Positions 1-7,600 of a stretch of 8,474 nucleotides of DNA are shown one piece after another (the stretch's first letter is position 1; every line of letters starts with the position of its first letter). Source of the DNA: CAYPZL01 sp964415045 (GTDB lineage: Bacteria > Planctomycetota > Phycisphaerae > Sedimentisphaerales > Anaerobacaceae); assembly GCA_964415045.1 (NCBI GenBank), contig CAYPZL010000218.1, positions 1 to 8,474 on the forward strand, written 5' to 3'. The translations under genes were made by a program, and so were the position numbers. The notes below the pieces were generated by a model. It was not told the DNA's origin and did no database searches. It was given only the letters and a program-made list of their open reading frames with translations.

Positions 1-128
1 TCACCTGGGAGATCAACCTGGCCGCGGCCGGCGTACCCGCGACCAACGTCTCGACGATGACCATCGGCATCGAAGGAGGCCAGTCGGGTGTCCTGTTCAT
101 CGACGACATCCTCCTGACCCGACCGTAA
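1..128 (+). CDS. C-terminal end of a secreted jelly-roll-domain protein (5' partial)
   Basis: The reading frame begins at base 3 (the first two bases belong to a cut codon) and gives 41 residues before TAA at 126-128. It opens with TWEINL and ends GVLFIDDILLTRP. This matches the last strands of the jelly-roll domain that closes the two large proteins downstream, which read TEWKIPL and later GMVLIDDI or GMVLYDDI. The gene is therefore the 3' end of a third family member whose body lies outside the window. It lacks the Pro/Asn/Glu-rich tail of the downstream genes and stops right after the last strand. No terminator of its own precedes the orphan fragment that starts at the next base, so its transcript probably ends at the hairpin at 313-366. 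The function of the missing part cannot be judged. Confidence 0.8.
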   Translation, partial: TWEINLAAAGVPATNVSTMTIGIEGGQSGVLFIDDILLTRP

Positions 129-274
129 GCCGGGGCGGTAGCACGGGCGCCGTTCGTACGATGTACGTCGGTGTACGCAACCGCACGGTGCCGATCGCCG
201 ACGGCGATGGCATGATCCTCGTGGACGATATCCACGTGGTCAAGCCCGAGGAGCCCAACGACGTCGGGCAGTGA
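129..274 (+). pseudogene. Orphan 3' fragment of a paralogous jelly-roll protein gene
   Basis: From about 149, read in the frame of the ATG at 161, the sequence gives AVRTMYVGVRNRT, then PIADGDGMILVDDIHVVKP, then EEPNDVGQ and TGA at 272-274. This aligns with the C-terminus of the gene at 550-3939 (AVKKMIIGVGNRTAPVADGDG) and, in its tail, with the gene at 4643-7825 (EPNEPNDVSG). Nucleotide similarity starts at about 129 (GCCGGGG) but the frame is broken between there and 149. The fragment starts directly after the stop codon of the preceding gene, has no Shine-Dalgarno sequence or promoter, and lacks everything upstream of the last two or three strands. I infer a decayed remnant left by recombination among tandem paralogues. 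A 37-residue peptide from ATG 161 is formally possible but unsupported. Confidence 0.75.
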
Positions 275-312
275 TCGTCGTCCGACGCAAGCAAGTGAAT
301 ACACGCTGATGA

Positions 313-366
313 AAGGGCGGGTGACATGTGGCCCCGGCACAGTGTGCCGGGGCCGCAACCGCCCTT
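313..366 (+). terminator. Extended hairpin, probable transcription terminator
   Basis: A perfect 11-bp stem (330-340 with 344-354, loop AGT) sits inside a second 8-bp arm (313-320 AAGGGCGG with 359-366 CCGCCCTT). It lies 38 bases after the stop of the orphan fragment. The downstream sequence has no strong T-run, so it is a weaker intrinsic terminator than the one at 7908-7940, or an RNA 3'-end protector. It would end transcripts from the gene cut by the window edge. Confidence 0.65.
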
Positions 367-536
367 CGTGGCCAATTTGAGCATAGTACAGTTTTCGCAC
401 AAGTTCCGCGGGCCCTGCCGGAGACGCCGCCGGCGCGAACGCCCGTGGAGTGATTTACGACCGAAGCACGGTACATGAGGCAACGATCTCGCCGTGTGTG
501 GGTGAGACGTGGGTTTGGTGTTTGTTGGAATGTGTG

Positions 537-543
537 AAGGAGG
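537..543 (+). promoter_or_regulatory. Shine-Dalgarno site AAGGAGG for the LamG gene
   Basis: AAGGAGG stands six bases before ATG 550 and fixes that start. The encoded N-terminus is a good signal peptide, which supports the same choice. Confidence 0.85.
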
Positions 544-549
544 AACATC

Positions 550-3500
550 ATGGGTAAGAAACTGATAGGTCCTGTCATCCTGGTGTTGATGTTCGGGTGG
601 GCTTCTGCGTCTTTGGCGCAGGAATTCGACCCCGGCGCCGATCCGAGTCTCATAGGATGGTGGCGGTGTGATGAGGGCGAAGGGAACCTGGTCTCCGATT
701 CATCGGGAAACGGCAACGACGGGACGTTCGTCAATGGTGCCCCGGCGTGGACGGAGGGCGTTTTCGGCAGTGCGATCAGGCTCGTCGGTCCGACGCTGGT
801 CGAGATCCCTTCCATGAATCTGACGCTGACTGAGGCAACCATGGCCGGGTGGTTTCTTCCCAACGGCCCCCAGAACGACTGGGCGTCCATCATCATGCAT
901 CGCGGCAACGGCGCGGCTCACGGTTTCAACCTGCTGGCCGACGGTCGGCTGGCTTACCACTGGAATGACGCCCAGAACACCTGGAGCTATCGCGGGGATG
1001 CCTACTACGCCGCCGATGAGTGGACGCATTGCGCCGTGACGATCGAGCCCGACAAGGCGACGTTTTACGTCAATGGGAAATCGGCGTCCGTCAATGCCGT
1101 CAACCACCCGGAGACGACCTGGGATAACCCGGTCCATCTGGGTGGAGATGATCCCGCGGGTTGGTCGGGCCGCCAGATGGACGGCTCGCTGGACGAGGTG
1201 ATGTTTTTCAGCCGGGCGCTGACGGCCGCCGAAGTCAAGGCTCTGGTTCCGCCCAAGCTAAAGGCCTACAACCCGATTCCGGCCGACGGGACCGTTGGCA
1301 TCACCACGCCCCTGCTGCAATGGACCGCCGGAGAGACGGCGCAGCTCCACAATGTATATCTGGGCACGACGCCCGATCTGACCGAGGCCGACCGGGTGGC
1401 CGCGCAGCAACCGTTTGCCATGCACTACCATGTCCTGGGATTTCAGGCTGGCACGGTCTACTATTGGCGTGTGGATGAAATCGAGCCCGGCGGCACCGTT
1501 CATACCGGCGACGTCTGGAGCTTCAGCGTTGCGCCCGCCACTGCGTGGGCTCCAGTGCCTCTGGATGGGGCTCTGTACGAGGACGTGGACGTGGACCTGA
1601 CCTGGACGGCGGGCAAAGACGCCGCCAGCCACGATGTCTACTTCAGTGCTAATGAAGAGGACGTCGTCAACGGCGCGGACACGGCGCTCCAGGGCAACCA
1701 ACTGGGGGCGATATTCGACCCCGGGACACTGGAACGAGGCACGGTCTATTACTGGCGCGTGGATGAAGTGCAGAGCGACGGCGCCAAGTACGCCGGTGAG
1801 GTCTGGAGCTTCCGCACCATCCCGGTTATTGCGATCGAGGATCCGGACCTCGTGGGCTGGTGGAAGCTCGACGAAGGCCAGGGCATGGTGGCGGTGGACT
1901 GGTCCGGCCACGACAATCACGGCGCGTTGATCGGCGAGCCGCAGTGGGTCAGCGGCTTCCAGGGAGAAGCCCTGGCGTTTGACGGCCTGGATGACTACGT
2001 GGACACCGGGTTCGCCGAGGATCTGCCCGAGTGGACCCTGTCCTGCTGGGTCATCAGTCCCGCCGCGCCGGCGGCCACCGCGGCCACCGGGCCCATCCAC
2101 CGGGAGTCGAACTGCCAGATCAACTGGAATCACGGCAACGAGGTGTTCCGGGGCTCGGCTGCCATAAACGTGGACGGCACCTGGTACGGCGCCGGTCTGG
2201 GAACACTGTCGGCTGATACGTGGTACCACGTGGCGGCGACGTACGACGGACAGGATTTGAAGGCGTACAAGAATGGCGAGCTGATCACGACGACCCCGTG
2301 TCCGGGGACGCCCAACGCCGAAACGAATACGCTCAAGCTGGCCCGCCACGCGGCGGCCGCCCAGTTCTTCGCCGGGACCGTGGACGACGCGCGAATCTAC
2401 AGCCGGGCTTTGACACTGGAAGAGATTCAGTTGGTCATGCGCGGCGATACGAGGCTGGCGTGGAATCCGCAACCGGCCTCCGGCACAGTGGTGGATATCC
2501 GCAACATCGCGTCGGTGAGCTGGTCGGCGGGCGATACCGCCGCTGAGCACGACGTCTACGTCGGAACCGACCGCGATGCCGTCCGGGGCGCCGATACCGG
2601 TTCGCCCGAGTACATGGGCCGGCAGGCCGCCACGAGTTACGCGGTGGCCGCACTGGTCGAGTTCGGCGGCGGCGACTACTTCTGGCGGATCGACGAGATC
2701 GAGGCCGACGGCACCGTACGCACCGGCTCGGTCTGGAAACTCACCGTGCCCGACTATCTGCTCATCGATGATTTCGAGAGCTACAGCAACGAGGTCGGCA
2801 ACCGCGTCTTCCAGACGTGGGTCGACGGGATCGGCTTTAACGAGCCGGCCCCGGGCAATCCCGGCAACGGTACCGGGGCGCTGGTCGGCCATGATATCTG
2901 GAATCCGCAGGGTCCGTATTATCAGGGCCAGATCATGGAGATCTCGGACGTCCAGGTAGGCCGCCAGGCCATGCCGCTGTACTTTGACAACTCGGCGACG
3001 CCGTACAAGTCCGAGGCCGAGCGCACCTGGACCGTAGCCCAGGACCTGACCGCCGAAGGTGTGACGGATCTAAGCGTGTGGTTCAAGGGCAGCCCGCCGG
3101 CGTACGTGCAGACGTCGGCCGACAGCTTCACGATGAGTGCCTCCGGGCGCGACATCTGGGGCACGGCGGATGAGTTCCGTTTCGCCTACAAGTCGCTCAA
3201 CGGCGACGGCAGCATCATCGCTCGCGTCGACAGCATTGCCAACACGAACGCCTGGGCCAAGGGCGGCGTCATGATCCGCGAGGGTCTCGATCCCGGCGCC
3301 AAGCACGCCATGGTGGTTGTCACTCCGGGCAACGGCGTGCAGTTCACCTGGCGTCATCTCGTGAACATGGATATGGCCCAGCACAGCACGCAAAGCGGGT
3401 TGGAGGCGCCGCACTGGGTGAAGCTGACCCGCACGGGCAACGTGTTCAAGGCCGAACATTCCGCCGACGGTGTCACCTGGGAGCCGGTGGTGGACGCCGA

Positions 3501-3939
3501 TTCCAACACGCATGAGATGACCATGATCGGCAACGTGTACATCGGTCTGGCGTTGACCAGTCACAACGTCGGCGCCGTGACGATTGCGGAGTTCTCGAAC
3601 GTGCAGACCAGCGGCGGCGTCAGCGGCCAGTGGCAGGTGGAGGCGATTGGCGGGGTTCATCCGGCCAACGGCGCGGCCGACGTGTATGTGGCGGTCGAAG
3701 ACACCGGCGGGCGTATCGCCGATGTGCCCTATCCCGGCGGCGCCAACGTCGCCGATTGGACCGAGTGGAAGATCCCGCTGACCGAGTTCATCGATGCCGG
3801 GGTCAACATGGCCGCGGTCAAAAAGATGATCATCGGCGTGGGCAACCGCACCGCTCCGGTCGCTGACGGCGACGGGATGGTCCTGATCGACGATATCACC
3901 GTCGTCGGGCCCGCCCCTGTCGACCCCAACGAGGGGTAG
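550..3939 (+). CDS. Secreted multidomain protein: LamG, Fn, Fn, LamG, Fn, interrupted jelly-roll
   Basis: The 1129-residue product starts with a signal peptide (KK, then a hydrophobic core, with likely cleavage after SLA-23). Domains by residue: LamG/ConA-like 31-232 (IGWWRCDEG, then GSLDEVMFFSRAL); fibronectin-III-like repeats at 238-327 and 328-424, each ending YYWRVDE...VWSF; a second LamG 430-631 (VGWWKLDEG, GTVDDARIYSRAL); a third Fn-like repeat 633-737; and a jelly-roll domain opening DDFESY at 740-745. The jelly-roll is split after WFKGSP (from 844) by a ConA-like, DUF1349-type sandwich (about 858-1035, with SFTMSASG and GVMIRE) and resumes at DVYVAVEDTGG, running to about 1124. The tail is PAPVDPNEG. 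No catalytic domain, dockerin, PEP-CTERM or LPXTG signal is visible. LamG and jelly-roll modules usually bind glycans or surfaces, so I infer an extracellular binding or adhesion role; the ligand is unknown. It is a single gene between two terminators. Confidence 0.93.
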   Translation: MGKKLIGPVILVLMFGWASASLAQEFDPGADPSLIGWWRCDEGEGNLVSDSSGNGNDGTFVNGAPAWTEGVFGSAIRLVGPTLVEIPSMNLTLTEATMAGWFLPNGPQNDWASIIMHRGNGAAHGFNLLADGRLAYHWNDAQNTWSYRGDAYYAADEWTHCAVTIEPDKATFYVNGKSASVNAVNHPETTWDNPVHLGGDDPAGWSGRQMDGSLDEVMFFSRALTAAEVKALVPPKLKAYNPIPADGTVGITTPLLQWTAGETAQLHNVYLGTTPDLTEADRVAAQQPFAMHYHVLGFQAGTVYYWRVDEIEPGGTVHTGDVWSFSVAPATAWAPVPLDGALYEDVDVDLTWTAGKDAASHDVYFSANEEDVVNGADTALQGNQLGAIFDPGTLERGTVYYWRVDEVQSDGAKYAGEVWSFRTIPVIAIEDPDLVGWWKLDEGQGMVAVDWSGHDNHGALIGEPQWVSGFQGEALAFDGLDDYVDTGFAEDLPEWTLSCWVISPAAPAATAATGPIHRESNCQINWNHGNEVFRGSAAINVDGTWYGAGLGTLSADTWYHVAATYDGQDLKAYKNGELITTTPCPGTPNAETNTLKLARHAAAAQFFAGTVDDARIYSRALTLEEIQLVMRGDTRLAWNPQPASGTVVDIRNIASVSWSAGDTAAEHDVYVGTDRDAVRGADTGSPEYMGRQAATSYAVAALVEFGGGDYFWRIDEIEADGTVRTGSVWKLTVPDYLLIDDFESYSNEVGNRVFQTWVDGIGFNEPAPGNPGNGTGALVGHDIWNPQGPYYQGQIMEISDVQVGRQAMPLYFDNSATPYKSEAERTWTVAQDLTAEGVTDLSVWFKGSPPAYVQTSADSFTMSASGRDIWGTADEFRFAYKSLNGDGSIIARVDSIANTNAWAKGGVMIREGLDPGAKHAMVVVTPGNGVQFTWRHLVNMDMAQHSTQSGLEAPHWVKLTRTGNVFKAEHSADGVTWEPVVDADSNTHEMTMIGNVYIGLALTSHNVGAVTIAEFSNVQTSGGVSGQWQVEAIGGVHPANGAADVYVAVEDTGGRIADVPYPGGANVADWTEWKIPLTEFIDAGVNMAAVKKMIIGVGNRTAPVADGDGMVLIDDITVVGPAPVDPNEG
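2731..3933 (+). repeat. Long imperfect direct repeat, copy 1 (jelly-roll plus inserted domain)
   Basis: About 1.2 kb, from the end of the third Fn-like repeat to the Pro/Asn/Glu tail, is similar in DNA and protein to 6602-7804. Short stretches are identical, for example GACGGCAGCATCATCGC and GTCATGATCCGCGAGGGTCT. Most differences look like third-position changes, so both copies appear to be held under protein selection. I infer duplication followed by divergence, or gene conversion. Confidence 0.85.
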
Positions 3940-3983
3940 TCTGAAGACCGCCGTTCTGCCGCGAACGGGGCAAATGATGTGTG

Positions 3984-4027
3984 CCGAGCGGGCTCCGGAG
4001 CGCCTCGGAGCCCGCTCGGATTGTTTC
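3984..4027 (+). terminator. Intrinsic terminator after the LamG gene
   Basis: A perfect 14-bp GC-rich stem (3984-3997 CCGAGCGGGCTCCG with 4006-4019) with an 8-base loop is followed by ATTGTTT. It starts 45 bases after the stop codon. It separates this gene from the next one, which has its own promoter. Confidence 0.85.
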
Positions 4028-4059
4028 GCCGCTTCGGTCCGAAAACAGAGCGGTTGTGG

Positions 4060-4089
4060 TTGACCTGAGGTAGGGCGTTTTGGTAGAAT
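4060..4089 (+). promoter_or_regulatory. Sigma70-type promoter for the PA14 gene
   Basis: TTGACC at 4060-4065 and TAGAAT at 4084-4089 are separated by 18 bases; each hexamer differs from consensus at one position. The site lies just after the terminator of the preceding gene, where a promoter for the next unit is expected. Transcription starting near 4096 would give a leader of about 547 nt before ATG 4643. Confidence 0.65.
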
Positions 4090-4436
4090 ACTCTTGAAAC
4101 CTGTGAGTTTTCGTTTCCACTGTATGTTCTGTAGTGCAAGGAGAAACAGGGCACGCATGCGAGGTTGGTCTGCATGATGGTTTTGCAGGCGCTCGTTGTG
4201 CGTACCGTTGCTCTTGGCGAATGCAACGGGGTCGTGGGTCATCGGAGGGGTTGGTGCCCCGCGTTTACGCTTCTTGCTGGCGGTCTGCATTCGATGTTCG
4301 GGATGGGCGTGGGCATCGCAGGGCAGGGCCGCCGGTGGCAAGCGGGCCCCCGCGCGTTTCAGTGTATTCGCATGAGACGTAAGGTATATGCTTGGGTGGC
4401 CGGAAGAACGACACTTCCAGCGACGCATAGGTTCGG

Positions 4437-4448
4437 AAAGGAGGTGAT
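4437..4448 (+). promoter_or_regulatory. Full-length Shine-Dalgarno-like sequence without a usable start codon
   Basis: AAAGGAGGTGAT is a 12-base perfect complement of the usual bacterial 16S rRNA 3' end. No ATG, GTG or TTG lies 5-9 bases after the AGGAGG core. ATG 4447 overlaps the complement itself and opens only a 26-codon frame ending at 4527. It could be a ribosome standby or pausing site in the leader, or chance. Confidence 0.4.
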
Positions 4449-4582
4449 GCTCGCGAGCGGACGGTCTACGCACCCGACTGTCCACCCACGGAGGAGAACA
4501 TTTCACGGCGGTCTCATTTGTATGTGAGGCCGGCCCACCCGCGAGGACATTTGGCAGGCGTCCTTACGCGGCAGTGGGAGAG

Positions 4583-4614
4583 AAAGGAGTCCCCGGTGTG
4601 GAACCGGGACCTTT
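4583..4614 (+). promoter_or_regulatory. Bulged hairpin just upstream of the PA14 gene ribosome binding site
   Basis: Bases 4583-4587 (AAAGG) pair with 4610-4614 (CCTTT). Bases 4590-4597 (TCCCCGGT, one bulged C) pair with 4603-4609 (ACCGGGA) around the loop GTGGA. The T-rich stretch CTTTCATTTGATTT follows. The shape resembles an attenuator or a translation-control hairpin ending 16 bases before the ribosome binding site. This is a structural reading only. Confidence 0.4.
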
Positions 4615-4630
4615 CATTTGATTTCATGTG

Positions 4631-4637
4631 AAGGAGG
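4631..4637 (+). promoter_or_regulatory. Shine-Dalgarno site AAGGAGG that fixes the start at 4643
   Basis: AAGGAGG lies five bases before ATG 4643. An in-frame GTG at 4628 would extend the protein by five residues but would place the ribosome binding site inside the coding sequence, so ATG 4643 is preferred. The motif has the same form and nearly the same spacing as those at 537 and 8107. Confidence 0.85.
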
Positions 4638-4642
4638 ATACA

Positions 4643-7600
4643 ATGAGTACGAAGAGATTGATGTTTCTTGTTGTGGGTCTTGCCGCCACGGTGCTGCCGC
4701 TCCGAAGCGCCCTGGGGCAAGATGCCCCGGCGGGGTGGTGGAGCGAGACCATCGCGGTCCCCAGCGATCCGGCGGGAAGCGCCACGATCGAAGGCGACAC
4801 CATCACGATCACCGGCGACGGCCACGACATCTGGGATGCCGCCGACGACTTCCACTACCTCTACAAGGAGCTCGTCGGTGATGGTTCGATGACTGCTCGC
4901 GTCGTCAGTAACGGCACCGGCTCGAACAACTGGGCCAAGGGCGGCGTCATGATCCGCGACAACAACACGCGCGGCTCGGCGGACGCCTACATGGTCATTA
5001 CCGGCGGCTCTGGCAACGGTGCTGGCTTCCAGTGGCGCGATACCCAGGGCGCCGGTGCGGCCTGGGGCGGCTCCGGGCCTTCGCCGGCGGTGGCTCCGCC
5101 CTATTGGGTTCGGTTGGAGCGAGAGGGCAACACCTTCCGCGGCTACCTGTCCCCCGACGGAATCGCGTGGGAGCAGCTCGACAGCGACCACACGGTCGTC
5201 ATGACCGATCCGGTCCTGATCGGTCTGTGTGTGACCTCGCACGCCACCGGAGAGCTGCGTACGTTCGTCTTTGACAACGTAAGCTGGACCGGTGACGTCC
5301 GGGACCGGGCGCCGCAATTGCAGGCCTTCGAGCCCGACCCGCCCGACGGAACCTACGGCGTGACGATGCCGCTGTTACAGTGGACCCCCGGTGAAACGGG
5401 CGTGTTCCACGAGGTCTACGTGGGGACGAGCCCGGATCTGACAGCGGCGGATTTGGTCGGCCCGCGCCAGCCGTTTGCGATGGTCTATTACGCCCAGGGT
5501 CTCACGCCGGGCGTGACGTACTACTGGCGCGTTGATGAGATCGAAGCCGATATGACCACCACCCACACCGGCGAGGTCTGGAGCTTCACCGCCGCCACCT
5601 CAACGGCGTACGATCCCAGCCCCCGCGACGGGGACAAATGGATCGAGCCCGACGTGACCCTCACGTGGCAGGGCGGCATGGGCGCGACGGGGCACGATGT
5701 GTACTTCAGCGATGACGCTGATGCCGTGGCCAACCGCGACGAGAGCGTCAAGGTCGGAACGAAGCAGCCCGGCGCCTCGTATACGCCCCCCGCGCTGACA
5801 GGCGGGACTACGTACTACTGGGCCGTCGACGAACATGACATGGCCGGCGTCAAGCACGACGGCGCGGTGTGGAGTTTCACCGTCGCCGACGGCAAGGGCG
5901 GCATCAAGGGCGAGTACTTCAACAACATGGACCTCTCCGGTGCTCCGGCATTGACCCGCGTCGATCCCGACGTCGATTTCAGTTGGGGCAATGATGGTCC
6001 CGGCGACCCCATCGGTGTCGACAACTTCTCCGTTCGCTGGACGGGGGATCTGGAGATCGCCGTTGCCGATACGTACACCTTCAGCACGAGTACCGATGAC
6101 GGCTTGCGTCTCTATCTCGACGGTGAGCTGATCATCGAGAACTGGACCGACCATGGCACGACGGACGACTTCAGCCAACCGATTACGCTGGAGCCGGGCG
6201 TCTACTCCCTCATGATGGAGTTCTACGAGAACGGCGGAGGCGCCGTGGCGCGGCTCTTCTGGCAGACGCCGACCGTGGCGCGTCAGATCATCCCCGCCGG
6301 GCCGCTGCAGCTTCCGGTCCGGGCCGGAGCGCTCTATCCCAAGAACGGCGACGTTGACATTCCGCAGGACGTGACACTGATGTGGAGCGCCGGCGAGAAG
6401 GCGACCCAGCATCAGATCTACTTCGGTGACGACTTAGACGCCGTTGCTAACGCCACGCCCGACACGGCCGGTATCTATCGCGGCCTGCAGGACCTGGAGC
6501 AGACCACGTACAGCGTCTCGGCGCTGGAGTGGAACAAAACCTACTACTGGCGTATCGACGAAGTCAACACGCTCGATCCGGACAGCCCGTGGAAAGGCAC
6601 CGTCTGGAACTTCACCACGGCTGATTTCATCGTCGTCGATGACTTTGAGAGCTACATCAACGAGGCCGAGACGCTGCAGCGCGTCTTCCAGACCTGGATC
6701 GACGGCCTGGGTTACAACGAGCCGGCGCCCGGTCAGGCGGGCAACGGCACCGGCGCGATCTGCGGCCACGACATCTGGAGTCCGGACAGCCCGTACTACC
6801 AGGGCAACATCGTCGAGACCGCTGACGTTCACGGCGGCCTTCAGGCGATGCCCGTATATTTCGACAACGCGGCGACGCCTTACATTTCGGAGGTGTGGCG
6901 GACCTGGACGACGGCCCAGAATTGGACGGTCAACGGTGTCACGGACCTGAGTCTTTGGTTCAAGGGCAGTCCGGCCGGCTTTATCCAGAACGGTCCGGAC
7001 AGCTTCACGATGAGCGCCTCCGGCTGGGACATCTGGGGCACCGCCGATGAGTTCCGTTATGCCTACAAGTCCCTCAACGGCGACGGCAGCATCATCGCCA
7101 AGGTCGACAGCCTCGAGGAGACCAACACGTGGGCCAAGGCGGGCGTCATGATCCGCGAGGGTCTCAGCGCCGGCGCCAAGCACGTGATGGTGGTGGTCAC
7201 TCCGGGCCAGGGCATCCAGCTCACGTGGCGCGACTTCAGCAACGGGGACATGACCGAGCACAACACCCAGGGTGGATTGACGGCGCCCTATTGGGTGAAG
7301 CTGACCCGCACGGGCAACACGTTCACCGCGGAACTCTCGGCCGACGGTGTCGTCTGGGAACCGGTGGTGGATGCGGATTCCAACACGCACGATCTGGTGT
7401 TGATCGGCGATGTCTACATCGGTCTGTGCCTGACCAGCCACAACAGTACGGCTGTGACGGTCGCCGAGTACTCCGGCGTGCAGACCAGCGGCGGAGTCAG
7501 CGGCGTCTGGCAGGTCGAGGAAGTCGGTATCGATCATCCGGAGAATGATCTGGCGGACACCTACGTGGGCCTGGAAGACACCATGGGCCGCAAGGCGACG

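Larger units (their letters stand above)
275..549. other. Intergenic region upstream of the LamG gene
   Basis: Apart from the hairpin at 313-366 and the ribosome binding site at 537-543, nothing is clearly recognisable. I found no convincing -35/-10 pair. TTGAGC at 377-382 has no good -10 partner at the right distance. The stretch just before the gene (about 500-535) is rich in G and T. The promoter is presumably here, after the hairpin, but cannot be placed. Confidence 0.5.
3940..4642. other. 703-base intergenic region with terminator, promoter and long leader
   Basis: It holds the terminator at 3984-4027, a sigma70-like promoter at 4060-4089, a 12-base perfect anti-16S sequence at 4437-4448, a bulged hairpin at 4583-4614 and the ribosome binding site at 4631-4637. 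Between about 4100 and 4580 I recognise no gene, tRNA or known riboswitch class. Open frames there (4134-4382, 4165-4527) lack a well-spaced Shine-Dalgarno site and give unconvincing Arg/Cys/Gly-rich products. The region is therefore most simply a leader of about 550 nt. Confidence 0.6.

Noticed and set aside
1258..2892. 544-codon open frame on the minus strand
   Set aside because: It lies wholly inside the LamG gene. The + strand frame has a signal peptide, ribosome binding site and recognisable domains, whereas the minus product is low-complexity V/G/R/D-rich, as expected from GC-rich codon shadowing.
4134..4382. 82-codon open frame in the leader region
   Set aside because: Arg/Cys/Gly-rich product, no ribosome binding site, and it overlaps another equally weak frame.
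3070..4506. 478-codon open frame on the minus strand across the intergenic gap
   Set aside because: It mostly mirrors the 3' end of the LamG gene, runs through its terminator and shows no domain.
4165..4527. 120-codon open frame in the leader region
   Set aside because: There is no spaced Shine-Dalgarno site, the start is uncertain, and the composition resembles no known protein. Better read as untranslated leader.
4100..4640. Known riboswitch (cobalamin or cyclic-di-GMP type) in the leader
   Set aside because: Some bases resemble core words (GCAGTGGGA, GACGCATAGG), but the ordered conserved elements of those classes are not present.
4628..4642. GTG start five codons upstream for the PA14 gene
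   Set aside because: It would put AAGGAGG inside the coding sequence; ATG 4643 has ideal spacing and gives a normal signal peptide.
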